This document shows positions 1 to 14,500 of a stretch of DNA of 64,000 nt, piece after piece (positions within the stretch are counted from its first letter, which is position 1; each line of letters opens with the position of its first letter). The DNA lies in NCBI RefSeq assembly GCF_965363235.1, contig NC_134851.1, forward strand, positions 39,522,321 through 39,586,320, read 5' to 3'. The notes beneath the pieces are model-generated. The model was not told the DNA's origin, searched no databases, and saw only the letters and a program-made list of their open reading frames with translations. A program made the translations under genes and the position numbers. Source of the DNA: Mytilus galloprovincialis (taxonomy: Eukaryota; Mollusca; Bivalvia; Mytilida; Mytilidae).

Positions 1-570
1 TCCCTTTATAGCTTACTGTTTGGTGGAGCCAAGGCTTTCTGTTGGAGCCAGTATTTTGACCTATAATGTTGTTTTTTTTTATGATTTGTGACTTAGATGA
101 AGAGTGGTGTTATTGGCACTGAAACAACATCCTTCTGTATCTGATTAAACATAATGTTTCTATATACTTTTGACTTAAGTATGGGAGATAATTTGCTACT
201 TCTCATAAACAGAATGACATTTTTGGACACATACGGTAGCTGTGTTTGCACTGATTCAGAAAATTTATGGTTTCTATATTTTTTTTATTTCAAACAAGGG
301 AGATAATGCGCTACTTTTGGTCTAAATAGTGTCACGTTCGATTTCTTTTAAAGATTATTTTATGGTCAATATATTAATTAATAGTTTATTAGTATGTATT
401 TCATTGAATAATAAGGTACAGGTCATTTTCTGTTCATATTATCAAGGTCATGTGTCATTTTACTCTTTGTAAAAGACAATATGACTTTAGCATGTACCAG
501 CATTAGTTATTTTTATTCACCTACTGTATTAAAATTTAAGGGGCATTGACTCCTATAAAATATCTTCAAA
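1..570. other. Gene-free AT-rich stretch
   Basis: No exon, RNA gene or recognisable repeat is seen here. Short open frames are low-complexity and lack splice context. Confidence 0.5.
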
Positions 571-698
571 CTGTTCACTGTTATATTATAATTCGTTTCT
601 GTTGTGTTGTAGTTTTCCTTTTATATTTGGATATTTTATATGTGTTACCCTCAGTTTTAGCCAGTACCCCGGAGTTTTTTTTTTTCTCAATCGATTTA

Positions 699-3512
699 CA
701 CTTATATGCGGCCAAGCTTAGCGAAAGGTAGTGCGACGTAATCAGTCAAACACACTTTATTAGATTTACTCGTAAAGGAACGATCGTTTTCATTGGCCAA
801 TTCAAACCTTCGCCCTCACTCCTACGACAATAGAACACGCGTACTATAAGTTGAAAGGACTGATCAGTATTCACGTTGCCGGTCAAGGTTGTTATAACCT
901 CCATCGTTGTATTTATGTACAGTATTGTGTTCTTGATTATCCCATAGCAATTCTAACTTTTCAATGATACATGTATGTGCATGTAAAATTCATTAAATTT
1001 ATAATTTTGTACACCAGTAAAATTTTAAACTTTAAAATCTTAAGGTTTCACATCGAAATATTAAATTCAACTGTCTCCTTTCAGATGTTTCTGGATTTAG
1101 AGATTTACCATTTTATTTTGATGGGAGGGTGGACTCTGTTGTTAGTTCTTTTTTCTAAGTTGTATTCTCTGCCCTGTCTTTTTATTTTTAGTCTATTTGG
1201 TCCTGCCTTTTTAGTTTTTATTAGTTTGTCCGGTTTTTTTTTACATAAATCGTAATTCGTTCTTTTTGCCAAGTTGCACATCCTGCCATTTTATATCTTT
1301 TGCAAGGTTTAGGTATTCGACTAAGAACAGAAGAATAGTGGGATTTTTTTTTTGTTATTCAGTTTACTTAATTTGGAAACAAATCACGAAATTCTAAGAA
1401 AACTCAGAGCATGTAACCAACCATACTTTGTTTAGAGAAAAATAGAGATGGCAAACCATGGCACAGTGGAAAGATATGTACTTTATAAACTCAAATGAAT
1501 TTTATACTTAACTGTTTTGCTATTCTCGGTTGAAATTCGAACGTAGATTATATATTAGTAAATATCTAAATAGTTACAGAGAAAACAATCAGTTTTTAAA
1601 AACGTGTTTATTCATCAAATGTATTGATACAAAAGTGGACCCCTTCTAGTACATGCATTTAGTCATACTTATTAATAATTTCTTTATATATCGTTTATCA
1701 GTTTATCTTACATGTATGAATTTGTATTTCATTTTAAATTAGGCATGCATTTTGTTTTAGTTCCACACATACAAAAGAAAATAATCTTTGTACCATTTCA
1801 ACCCGTTTTACACCAAAATGCCTTCACTAAATTCATTTGAATTTCGTGTTGATCATGATAGTACGTAGTGTCTTCATTCACGTGCACAAATGATACGATT
1901 ATTTTTTTCTTTCTTTTATATTTCGGGGACAATTTGCTCCGTTTATGATACGTAAATTCTTAATAACCAAACGCTTAGCTACTGTGTAACTTTCTGTATC
2001 TTCGTTTTATAGCATGAAAACACTAAAATAGGAATGTGCAACCCATCATAACTTTTTGTAATTATTGTAATGGATCAGCATTATGAGATCCTTATTATAA
2101 GTATCTACGACATTGAAAGAAATTAAAAGTGGTTACTTAATCATGTATAAAAGCGGCACATGTATTTTATTTTATCCTTATATGTTTCATAATGCCGTAC
2201 ATAACATGCATAATGTACACGATAATTATGTTGCTGCAGTATAATAAATCTTTCGGCCAATTAAATGAGACGTTACAAGTTGTTTGTGACACGCCAGAAT
2301 GCTATCAATGAACTATCAAACGCTAAAGTTGACTGCATTTCAGTGTATTCGTATTTAAAATGAAATACAAAACGAAACGTGTATGATAAATTGATAAACA
2401 AAATATCAAGAAAATTAAGGATGACTAAATGCATGTACAAGAAAAAAACATCTTTTTATGAATACATTTAAATGATTGAATGAATAAACACTTTTTTTAA
2501 AACTGTTTATTTCTATTTACATAGATAAAGGAAGATGTGGTGTGAGTGCCAATGAGACAACTCTCCATCCAAATAACATTTTATCAAAGTAAACCGTTAT
2601 AGGTCAATGAACGACCTTCAACACGGAGCATTGGCTCACACTGAACAACAAGCTATAAAGGGCCCCAGATTACTAGTGTAAAACCATTCAAACGGGGAAA
2701 CCAACGGTCTAAAATGTATAATATATAATTTACGTTCGTTTTTTAACCGAGAATAGCAAAACCTCATGAAGTATATCGTTGGAGTTTATAAACTACATTT
2801 AATCATCCCCTGTGCCATGCTTGGCCATCTCCGTTTTTTCTTAACAAAGCATGGTTGGTTACATATTATGAACTAACTTACAATTTCGGGATTTTTTTTT
2901 CTTCAAGTAAACGGAATCAGAAAAAAAAATCACTATCCTATGTCGAATACCTAAAACTTGGCAAAGAATATGAAAAGTGTTTGTAGAAAATACGGTTTCA
3001 TTTTTCAAGCACAACGTTAATTCGTCGAGTCTATTGAGTAAAAAAAAAAGGCAGGATAAGCAACTTGGGGGGGAGTCAATGAAAAAAATATGTGAATTGA
3101 GTTTTTTTTTCTCCTACATGAAACTTTTGATGTCGTCCCTTGATCTAGAGGAGACATTTAAATTGAATATTTAGATGTGAAAACTATTAAGAATTTAAAG
3201 TTTAAACTTTACTATCAATTGCAGAAAATTATAAAACCAATGATTTCACATGCACATTTATAAAAGCTAGAATTGTGATTGGAATCATGGATGCGAATAC
3301 GACGATTGAAGCTTTAAACGACCTTGACCAGCTACGTGAATATCAATCTGTTCATTCAACGTTATAGTACGTGTGTTCTATTTTCGCAGGTGTGAGGTTG
3401 AAGATTTGAATTGACCAATGAAGACGATTGTTCCTTAAAGAGTTAATCTAATAAAGTTTGTTTGACTGATTATGTCGCACGACCTTTCGATAAGCTTGGA
3501 CGCAGTTAGGGG
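699..3512. mobile_element. 2.8 kb foldback DNA element with TA target duplication
   Basis: The left arm (about 699-1740) and right arm (about 2340-3512) are long, imperfect reverse complements. For example, the word caagctta at the left end pairs with taagcttg at the right end, and the stretch around 1390-1560 pairs with 2740-2890. The ends align base for base over 22 positions (cacttatatgcggccaagct versus cccctaactgcgtccaagct inverted). The element is flanked by TA at 697-698 and 3513-3514, and joining the flanks restores a continuous family A repeat. No transposase is visible, so it is non-autonomous. The TA duplication fits the Tc1/mariner-like group, but the family assignment is inference. 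The arms have diverged noticeably, so it is not recent. Confidence 0.75.
2520..2722. repeat. Family F fragment nested in the right foldback arm
   Basis: About 200 bp breaks the pairing between the two foldback arms (left-arm partner near 1560-1590). It resembles the reversed dispersed repeat seen at 34378-34535 and 35615-35720, with wording about caatgagacaactctccatcc. It is therefore a younger insertion into the foldback element. No coding content. Confidence 0.5.
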
Positions 3513-3552
3513 TATGAATTTCAAACAGCGGTATATTACTATTGCCTTTATT

Positions 3553-4084
3553 GGACTATATATATAATTTGTTTGTCTCAAGAACTGAAGCATCTATCAC
3601 TAGTTCTTTTAAATGTATCTTGCATGATACAACACACAATGTTAGATGTAAGTTGTACAGTTTACACAAGCAATGGGCAAAATTTAGAAAATGATTTTCG
3701 CTTGCTTTTCTCTCATGACGTCTTTACACTAAATCCATTTGATATTGAGTGTGTACTGATTCACATTTCAGAATTTGTTATTAATATTTTGATAGTTTGC
3801 TTTAAACAAGCTTTCAATAACTGCGATAACTTTCAGATCTGTACTTATTGTCATATTGTTTTTGGGATGTAAAAGTGCCCTTCCACGTCCATGCTGTGTT
3901 TTTGTTTCATGTATTTCTGTATATATCCATCTATGAAGTTTAAACCTTATTCAACTGATTTTCATAGTTCGTTTTTATGGTGTACTGTTACACCACTGTC
4001 TCATATTCGGGGGATGTTTTTGACTACGCTTACATGTTTAACCCCCACACATGATATACATTTTAACAGTTTTTGGAACAATGA

Positions 4085-4085
<1 letters not shown>
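3553..4085. other. Gene-free stretch with an uncertain small ORF
   Basis: A 99-codon open frame (3573-3872) is present, but it has no recognisable domain, no splice context and an AT-driven composition. I do not call it a gene. Confidence 0.4.

Positions 4086-4148
<63 letters not shown>
4086..4148. repeat. (TA)n microsatellite
   Basis: About 30 uninterrupted TA dinucleotides. Tracts like this vary in length and can extrude as cruciforms. Confidence 0.95.
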
Positions 4149-4149
<1 letters not shown>

Positions 4150-4150
<1 letters not shown>

Positions 4151-5430
4151 ATATCATTAGATAAATAAACAATTTCTTTCTCCTAATAAATGAAATAGTT
4201 TACATCAGTTCTTTTGCATCTCGCTTTCATATACTATGACTATCAAAGCTGAAATTTTAAAATATGACCCCGACCTTTGCCCTTGACTTGATTTGCAAGG
4301 TTTTTGACTCAAATATCATGAATATCTAAAATGAAAAGTGCTGAGGTCTTCACGGCTTACGATCAATGAGTTACATTGATATACCGATATAATGAATAGT
4401 AACCGGTAAATAACTGTTATAAAAATTCACGCAAAATTACGAAAAAAAGAACTTTATCGATATTTCTTTTTCGTTACAAAAGGAAATGCAAACACTAGAT
4501 AAAGTGAATGATTAGATAAATCTGACAAATGGAAGCTGGTTTAACACCGATTCCACAAATACATGGTGTTGATAAAGTTTTGCTAGTAAAAAGGAAATAA
4601 TTAACTTATTTGGTTTACCGAAGTGCACTATGAACAAAAATGAAAAAGAATTTTGTTATTTTTCTTTTGGTTACGGAGGAGATACAAGAACAGTGTTTGG
4701 AGTGATAACTGCTACAGAAAACAAATATGGTTAAACAGGATGAAATTGTAAAGTGCATTAACAGAAAGATATCATATACCAAACATTGCGACGATATCTT
4801 GCGAAAAAAGTTACACGCAAGAAATAAATGTAGCGGAAGAAGAAAACAATATTAATCACAACAGAAAAATAGAAAGATCTAATAATTATAATATATCCAA
4901 ATATAATTCAACCGATAAATAAGAAAGACATTAATATGATAATAAAAATATTTTATAGTTATCGTATTTATCTAATAACTAACTTTTGATTCTTCATAAG
5001 TTTCCAAGGGCTATGCACTATATTTGAATAAATGCATGTACTGTCAGATGGTACTTTGCATCATTTTTTTTTATTGGAGATGCCTGGCACATAAGTAGTC
5101 CCGAATACCGAATACTAAATCACTTAATATCTGGTTTCACTGAAGAACATGTAGAATATTGTTGTCTTTTTAAAGATTTTTTTCTATTAATAGGGCCTTC
5201 ATGGTTTTGAATATCAACATGATAAAATTAAAATAATTTTTAGATCATTCTAAAATTATTTTCTATATTTAATTGGTGCATGCATACGTAGCTGGGAGCA
5301 TGTCAACGCGCCCAATCCATTTAAAATCCTACAGTGTTTGAGTGCGTCCTTGATTTTCCTCTACGGAGTCGTTGTACGGGATTTGATCACAGGCAAACCA
5401 CTATAACCTTATTGTTTTCATTTTAAACAG
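4150..5430. other. Gene-free stretch before the first recognised exon
   Basis: AT-rich sequence upstream of the exon at 5431. I looked for the upstream exon of the coiled-coil gene here and saw no open segment with acceptor and donor in the needed phase. The gene's 5' end probably lies outside the window or in a short exon I cannot recognise. Confidence 0.4.
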
Positions 5431-5532
5431 ACTGAAAGATCTAGAAATAGCAGTTGCCAGTCTTACAAAAGAGAAGGATGAACAAAACAAGGAACTGAAA
5501 GGAAATCAAAAAGAAATTGAAAATTTATTAAA
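5431..5532 (+). CDS. Exon 1 in window: B-type coiled-coil exon
   Basis: A 102 bp exon between ttttaaacag and gtaagt. It begins with the last base of a split codon and ends with two bases of the next (phase 2-2). It encodes LKDLEIAVASLTKEKDEQ and onward, ending ENLLK, the B-type pattern repeated in later exons. The preceding exon is not found. The following intron is about 5.7 kb and packed with repeats. Confidence 0.75.
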
Positions 5533-8500
5533 GTAAGTTTTCATACCTAGTGTTAGACGTATGTAAACGGTTTCAGATAACTATACATATAATAAAATAA
5601 AAATCAATATTTTTTGGTAAATTTTGCACACATATCTGGATGATGAATTTTGCCATTTAATGGGTAATTCATAAATGTAATATTATAGCAATATAACAAA
5701 TATTTCATTATCACAGAACAACCCTATAATCGATTATTAAATAATTCGTTGTTAAATTGTAATGTCTTTATTTAAATGAAATAAGTGTAATGTCTACATT
5801 TAAATGAAATAAGTGTAACATCTACATTTAAGTGAAATTAGCTTCTTTGTTATCTATAGTAACTTAATTTTTTGATAGATTCTTGTGCGACTTAGTTGGA
5901 CCTCCAAAACCATGTGCTATATTTTTACTAAATTTGTATTTCTGAAATTAGGTTTTGCAACATTATTTTATAGGACACCACTCACTAATACTGGGTATAA
6001 AATTTGTTTGATTGATGTTTTTAGAAATCTGAGACACTGATTTAAACATAACTGGTCTAGGAACAGCATGTAATTCAAATCTGGCAAATAATGGCACCCG
6101 TAAAGGAGCTACTCTCATTACAAAATTTGAATGCATAACAGAAAAGTGAATATCACAATTGAAATTTTTTAATACATATTTTGTTTCATGTAGTACATGA
6201 ACCTAAATTATAGATTAAGGCAACAGTAGTATTACCTTAGCGTTATTTGGCACAATCGTTTTGGAATTTTGGATCCTTAATGCTCTTCACTTTGTACTTG
6301 TTTGGTGTTATAAGTATTTTGATATGAGCGTCACTGATGAGTCTTATGTAGACGAAACGCGCGTCTGGCGTACTAAATTATAATCCTGGTACCTTCGATA
6401 AATCCGAGTTACAAACTAAAACTGAGAAAAACGTATCAAATATAAGAGAACTACAACACAACGGAAACACATCATGAAAATGTAAAACACACAGAAACGA
6501 ACTATAATATAACAATAAATAAAGGCAACAGTAGTATACCGCTGTTCAAACTCATAAATCCATGGACAAAAAACAAAATCGGGGTAACAAACTAAAACTG
6601 AGGGAAACGCATTAAATATAAGAGAAGAACAACGACACAACACTACAATGTAACACACACAGAAACAGACCAAGCAACAGACAAAATCCCCCGAGAATAA
6701 CAAATATAACATCAAAACCAAATGCATGAATTTGGGATAGATAAGTACCGTGACACGTCTTATCGCAATGTGAATTTACACTCAAAAATAAGAGAAAACA
6801 AACGACGCAACGTTAAAATGTAACACATACAGAAACGAACTATAATATAACAATGGCCATATTCCTGACTTGGTATAGGACATTTTTAAAGAAAAAAAAT
6901 GGCGGGTTGAACCTGGTTTTGTGGCATGCCAAACCTCCCTCTTTTATAGCCTTGTGAAATATAACATTAAAATGACAACCCAACACCACAGGACTACAAT
7001 TTAAATAAATTGGAGAACACAATCGACAAAGAAACACACAAACAACAGCCAACAAAAGGCAACAAGTTCAAAATTTTAATACGCCAGAAGTGCATTTTGT
7101 CCACACAAGATCTACTAGTGGCGCCCAGATACAAAAGTTTGAAAGCCGAAACAAGCACAAAGTCGAACAGCATCGAGGACCAAAAGATAAAAAAAGTTGT
7201 ACCATTATCCTGACTTGGTACAGGGTATTTTAAGAACAAAATGGTGGATAGAACCTGGTTTTGTGGCATCCCAAACCTGCCGCTTTAATGGTAATGATAA
7301 ATATAACATTAAAATGACAACATCACATGACGGGAATACAATACAAATAAATGGGAGAAAATAAAGGACAGAGAAACAACCAAATAATAACCAAGAAAAG
7401 GTACCAGGTTGAAAATTTAATACGCCAAACGCGACCCATGTCCACACAAGACTAACCAGCGACACTTAGGTGAAGAAAAAAAAATGAAAGTCACAACAAG
7501 TACAAAGTAGAAGATTACCGAGGACCAAAAGTTCCAAAAAGTTGTGACAAATACAGGGTTATTCGCCTGGGACAAGAATATCCTTATTATTTAGAATACT
7601 TTTCAATTGATTTGTTACTCTAGAGCTAGCTCAAAGTACGTTAATTTTGTTGAACGAGGAATACTACTTTCTCAAAAGTTGATAAGACCGGGCTATGAAT
7701 CAATCAAATTAAGGTCATCACTCAATGTAGCCATCATGAGCTGATTGGCTATTAGAAATCATATCTGATATTCTTCCTCAGTCATAGGATCCTTCCATCA
7801 TTACCGAACTGAACAAGGAAATAACACGACGGGTGCCGTATACGGTGCAGGAAATGTTTACCCTTCCGGAGCAAATGATTTCACTCCAGGATTATAGTGG
7901 AGTTCGTGTTGTTTCGTAATTATTATTTATAACTGTTGCTGTAAATGTCCTTTGGTTTTGCGAGTCTTTGTTTACTCCTTGGTTTTGATTGTTATTGTCT
8001 TATAAACAGAAAATGTTATAAAATAGCTATATAATATATAAACATGATTAAGCTGAAGGGGTGACTAGCTACGGAATAAAAACGGATACACTACAAAAAT
8101 ACACAGCCGTGTTAGTCAAAGCCAGTGCCACATACAAACTACAAAGTGATGTCACATTTGAATGTCTAAAACGAGTTCCCAAAATTAAGAAAAAAGTTGG
8201 ATGAAATTCAAGATAAGATTTGTATGACTATTCTAACATATCTTAATAACAGTGAAAATTACAATACTAATAAATATCACATTGTAGTAGTAATTCGATA
8301 ATTAGTTATATCATCTTGCTATGTCGCTGTTTCTTCTGAATCAAACTGTAAACGAAATATTTCGTGAAAATTTCGTTGATCCTAACTAAAATCTAATGAA
8401 TGAACTGGATGATTAACTTTTTCATACCTTTTTTAATCTTTACCATAACACACGAATACAACAGAAAAAATATAAGATTTACAACTACAAACATAAAGAC

Positions 8501-11500
8501 ATGTGACAAAATTCGATGACAATAACAAATATAACATCAAAACTAAATAAATGAATTTGGGATTACCGTGACACGTCAAATTCACTCAGCAAAACAGTCA
8601 CAAGTTGGCATGACACGGGTCACGTGTTGGCATGACACGGGTTATGTTCTTCTCATATATTTTATGATAGTATGATACCTAACGGTAGGGATTATGCCTG
8701 ATATTCATATGCTTAAGACTTTATCTTTCAATCAGTTTAATTGAGGTCTTGAGCTGGCATATCAGTTAACTGCTAGTAGTCTGTTGTTATTTATGTATTA
8801 TTGTCATTTTATTTATTTTCTTTTGTTACATCTTCTGAAATCGGAATCGGACTTCTCTTGAACTGAATTTTAATGTGCTTATTGTTATGCGTTTACTTTT
8901 CTACATTGGTTAGAGGTATAGGGAGAGGGTTGAGATCTCATAAACATGTTTAACCCCACCGCAATTTTGCGCCTGTTTTTTTTTAATGGGACAGCTGAAA
9001 GACGCCTCCGGATGCTGTAGTTTCTCACTACATTAAATACCCATTGGTGACCTTCGGCTGTTGTCTGCCCTATGGTCGGGTTGTTGTCGCTTTGACAAAT
9101 TCCACATTTCCTTTCTCAATTTTCATGATTTTACAATCGGGAATAAGTCACGTTCGGTATTTTATTTTCAACATTTTCCGAACACGCAAGTTATGTATTA
9201 TGAACATTCTCACATAAATTCATCAGTTGGTCAGTCAAGATGATTCTGTTCATACTATTGGGATTTGTTTTACACATAGTGGAATTTTCTTATTTTTTTC
9301 GTAATTTGAAAATAATTTTTTTTATTTGTATTTTGTTAAAAATATATATATTTCACATTCATTTGACATTGTCCTCAAGAAAATATGTTTTTACATTCAT
9401 CATTAACATAAATAGCAACATTAGTTAGTGTGCAATTATATTAAGGTTTCTTTTTTATCTGTACCTTTTATTTTTGATTCCTTCTATAACTCCAAAGTTT
9501 TTATTCTTGCAGCTCTAATATAGTAGTTATTTGTTATTTGAATTTGATTATCTTCTTTTTTCTATTAAGACTTTTTTCTATGACTTTTGTTTTAATAGCA
9601 GGTCAGTGGTCATAAAGCTTACAAATTATTTTATTAATTATAAAAAAACGTACTACGCACATGTTTTTTATGTATCAGCCAAACACGTGTATTCGTGTAT
9701 AAAACTAATTATCATCAAAACTCATACACAGTGCAAAATTTAGAAACTTATTATTCTTCTTTGTTATACTATGAAGAAGTAACAAAAACAAAACAACACA
9801 AAAAACAGAAAATGAAACTTCTTTAAAATCAGTTGCTTTTGAATTGGGCTACTTTAAGTACTGAAATTACACAAAACATGAAATAGACGAAAGACACTAA
9901 AGAGAAAGTCAGAGTTGTAATTTGAAAATTCCTTTTAAATAACCTCACATGTTTGTGTCGGTGTCCTTTTAAGCCAACTATGCGTATTGGGTTTTCTCAT
10001 TGGTAAAGGCTATGCGTGTGTCTATGTATTTGCTTACATTCAATTCATTTAAAACTTGGTGGATAGGTTTTCTCACAGAAAATCCTACCACAAATCCTAA
10101 ATTGTCTCATAACAGTTCAAGAAATTACCATATAAAAAACTAGAGCCTTATGATTATCTTCATGAATCCATGATTGGTCATGCGAATTTCATATTAACCA
10201 AATTAAAGAACCCATCCCCGGTTTTTAGTGTTATTAACAGAGAAGTTCAAAAACGTTTCGTGGAGCACATGGAACCAAAAAGCACACGAAGAACATTCAG
10301 TTCAATGTTAGTTGACATTCCACCGGAAAAAAGAACTCAATATATCACAATATTTCGGGCCTTAGAATAATACATTTGACAATGTTGAGAAAAGCTTTAA
10401 ATATATCTTCATTGCAGTGCTCAGTATTCCGAGTGTCCAGTATTAAACATGTTAAATTTTGGTCTAATACTTTTTATTAAGGACATGCCTATAGCCCTAT
10501 TCGCAATTTTGCGTGGTTTTTTTTTTTGCCATTACATTGACATCTACATCCTTCGTCTGAAGAGCATTACTAAATAAATGTAGATATTAGATTTACAAAA
10601 ATCGTTGCTTTCCCTGCAAACAAACAGATAGGAAACTAACTGATAAATGTAAACACAATAAAGGAATTAAACGAATAACAATCGGAAAGGATGGCAAACC
10701 ACCAATAAGAAATTTATATTTATCCCATTTGTCAGATAGTTTTTAGAATAGTGTCGAAAACAATTGATATTTTATAGTGAGTCCTTTTATGTTGTTATGT
10801 TATATTACTGTTTTAGGTTAGGATGAATGTTGCAACCGGTTAACACGTTTGACTCCGCTGCACCTTTCCTAAATAAGGAAACTCTTGTTTAGTGGTTATC
10901 GTTTTTTTCTATATAGATAAGACCGTCGGTTTCCCTGATTGAAAAAGAGATAAAAAAGGTACGAGAGGGACAGTCAAACTCGTAAATCGAAAATAAACTG
11001 GCAACGCAATGGTTAAAAAATAAAAAGACAAACAGACAAATAATAATACAAGAAAACCAACACACATCATAAAAAACTGTTTTGATTTTTATCAGGATTC
11101 ATGAATAATTTCTCTCTCTTTATCATAAAATTTTTGTTTACATTTTCTATACAAATACGTCTAGTGTTTAATTTATGGATATCTTTTTAGTTTGTTAACA
11201 TGAAGCCATCTCATATGGTTATATCACTTCACTTTAATTTATTAATATAATTTAGGGAATTACAACTAAAGAAAAAGGCAGAAACAGAACTTTTAGATAA
11301 AAATAAAAAGATGAAAAAAGAGATGGAAGAAAGAAACATCAGAGAAGTCGAAGTGTAAGTCGTTGTTTGTTATGCATCATTACTTTGACATATACATTTT
11401 GAAAGCACTGACTTGTCAGGAAACATTTAAATACTTTATCATGTTATTATCATGTATTTGGTTTAGATTTCACTGGCAAGTACTCAAAGTCGGATAGATA

Positions 11501-14500
11501 TATTTATAACACCGGATGTATAAATATTCAATGAAACCGTCACTGGCCATAACCTGCTGATGTTTTCTAGGACAAGCCTAAAAAGTCCAAACAATTTAGC
11601 GGTGGTGCTAATTTTTTTCATTAACTTTGATAATATCTGTTACAGATTCATATAATATCCGTAATGTGTATTCCTTTTATTATAAAACCTTTTGTTTTGC
11701 ATGCCGTTACCATTGTTAAGCGTCATTAGATCACAAATCGCAATTACTGTTGTCTGCACAAGAAAGTATATGAGTATGCAATGGTTCAATTATTCGAACA
11801 ATATTTCAATAGCAAGAAACTAGTTTTATATTACTTAATATAAACAAAGTCATGAGAGTGAAATACTTTTTTTTAAACTAAATGTCAGAAAGAGCATAAA
11901 CATATAACAAATACAACTACTCTTCAGCAAACGATTTTTGAGTTAGTTTGGATAGTTTTTCTGGTATTGCTGCTCTGGTTATGACATTCGGGGATTAATT
12001 GTACAATTAAATTGAGCTTTTTTAACAGACTTTTCACATTAAAGATAAAAATCAATGGCAAACAGGTTGTCTGGTATATATGGAGCTGACTAGGTTATAG
12101 GAAAGGTAAACATCAATATAGATATTTATACATATTTGATTATTGATATCCTTTCTGAACAGATTGACAAAAGAGAGGGATACACTAAAAGAGAAACTGA
12201 AAGGAAAGGGTGACGAAATAGCTAATCTATCAAAGTAAGTTTAAATACTGGACTCATTTTAGAGGTTTTTGAATCTTCATTTTCAACAGATCAGAAATTA
12301 ACCATTCATTATTATTAGGTAAAAGGTTAATTTTGACTTTCAAGATCTCTGAGCAATAGACGACTTAATTTAAGTATATATTATGTATTTCGAAAATACG
12401 AATCAATGATAATACGAAATAACAAAAAAAGAATGAGAATCGAGGCTTCATGTTGAAGTCCGATCTTTGACCTATAATAGTTAACTTTTCACCCATTGTT
12501 ACTTGGATAGAGATTTGTAGCATTGCCACTCATATTACATCTTCTATTAAATGCTCAGCGAAGATTCAAGCATAATATTCGTTTTCACATATAGCTGTTG
12601 ATGGTAAAACATGCTTTGGTTGATAATGTATGTATCGATTTATTTGTTTTGATTTTTATCAGGATTCATGAATACTTTCTCTCTTCATTCAAATATTTGC
12701 GGGTTGAATTTTCTGTACAAATTCTTATCGAGTGTTTTATGTATTGCTCTTCTTTTTTGTATATTTTGATGCTCTTCAACTTTGTACTTGTTTGGCTTTA
12801 TAAATATTTTGATATGAGCGTCACTGATAAGTCTTATATAGACGAAACGCGCGTCTGGCGTACTAAATTATAATCCTGGTACCTTTGATAACTATTGTTT
12901 ACATGAAAATATCATATTATACACTTTTAACTTCATTTCATTTTAGTTTATTTATATAATCTGATTATATAGGGAATTACAACTAAAGAAGACAGAAGAA
13001 ACAGCACTATCGGATAAAAATAGCAAATTGCAAAATGAGATAAAAGAAAAAAACATTAGGTAAGTCGAATTGTAAGTCTTAGTTTGTTATACAACAGGTA
13101 CTTCGACAAATACATTTTGAAATCACGGTTTTGTAGGGAATTATTTATTATTCAGATACTGAACGACATTAATATATCTTATCAACATTTAATGTCTAAC
13201 TGAAGTATAAATATAACCTTGCTGTATAACTTGTGTTGACGGCACAATACTAAACATTTGGAATTCGTAATGCAAATATCAGGTTCACCTTTGTATGGTC
13301 CGTATGGAATAAATGACTGTGTTTGTCAATTTTGTTTTGGAAACAACTACTTGTTAGCTGACGCTATTTGGAATGATTTGTTTTTAGGCTTTGAGATGTT
13401 ATTTCTGAACAACTCGGACTCTTCAAATGTGAATGTTAGTAAGAACATAATACATATGACAAATAATTGTACTCTCTATCAGACGATGTTTGATAAGTTA
13501 GAATAGTCTTTTTTTTCTAAGATTGCTGACATGTCGGGAACAAATTACAGTTTTCATAAAACTTTTCATTTCATCGCTAAAAATCGATGACAAACAGATT
13601 CCTTGGTATGTGTGACGTTGACTAGATAATCTGAAAAGTAATTAGCAATATATTAACGTACTTTGTTAGTTGATATCCTTTATGTACAGACTGAAAGAAC
13701 AAAAGACAACAGTTGTCACATTGATAAATGAGAGTGATGCACTAAAAAAGCAACTGAAAGGAAAGGATGAAGAAATAGACAATCTATCAAAGTAAGTCTA
13801 AATACATGACTAATTTGAGAAAAAAAAATATTTATCCTTATTTGTTATGTAATGGAAATTAACATTTCATAATTATTAGGTAAAAGGTTGATTTTGACTT
13901 TCAAGATCTCTGAGCAATAGACGACTTAATTTAAGTATATATATTATGTATTTCGAAAATACGAATCAATAATAATACGAAATAACAAAAAAAGAATGCG
14001 AATCGAGGCTTCATGTTGAAGTCCGATCTTTGACCTATAATAGTTAACTTTTCACCCATTGTTACTTGGATAGAGATTTGTAGCATTGCCACTCATATTA
14101 CATCTTCTATTAAATGCTCAGCGAAGATTCAAGCATAATATTCGTTTTCACATATAGCTGTTGATGGTAAAACATGCTTTGGTTGATAATGTATGTATCG
14201 ATTTATTTGTTTTGATTTTTATCAGGATTCATGAATACTTTCTCTCTTCATTCAAATATTTGCGGGTTGAATTTTCTGTACAAATTCTTATCGAGTGTTT
14301 TATGTATTGCTCTTCGTTTTTGTATATTTTGATGCTCTTCAACTTTGTACTTGTTTGGCTTTATAAATATTTTGATATGAGCGTCACTGATGAGTCTTAT
14401 GTAGTCACAACGCGCGTCTGGCGTACTAAATTATAATCCTGGTACCTTTGATAACTATTGTTTACATGAAAATATCATATTATACACTTTTAACTTCATT

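Larger units (their letters stand above)
571..3552 (+). repeat. Interspersed repeat family A, split by an insertion
   Basis: The left part (about 571-698) and right part (3513-3552) are the two ends of one dispersed repeat. Intact copies lie at 43790-44232 (+) and, reversed, at 6402-7200, 31466-31680 and 35109-35380. In intact copies the words corresponding to the two ends are contiguous (gatttatgag then ttgaacagcgg). Here they are separated by 2.8 kb, so this copy is the older host of the element at 699-3512. No coding content is recognised in the family. Confidence 0.75.

Noticed and set aside
6416-7465. Overlapping minus-strand hydrophobic ORFs that look like membrane proteins
   Set aside because: They are translations of family A; intact copies elsewhere do not keep these frames.
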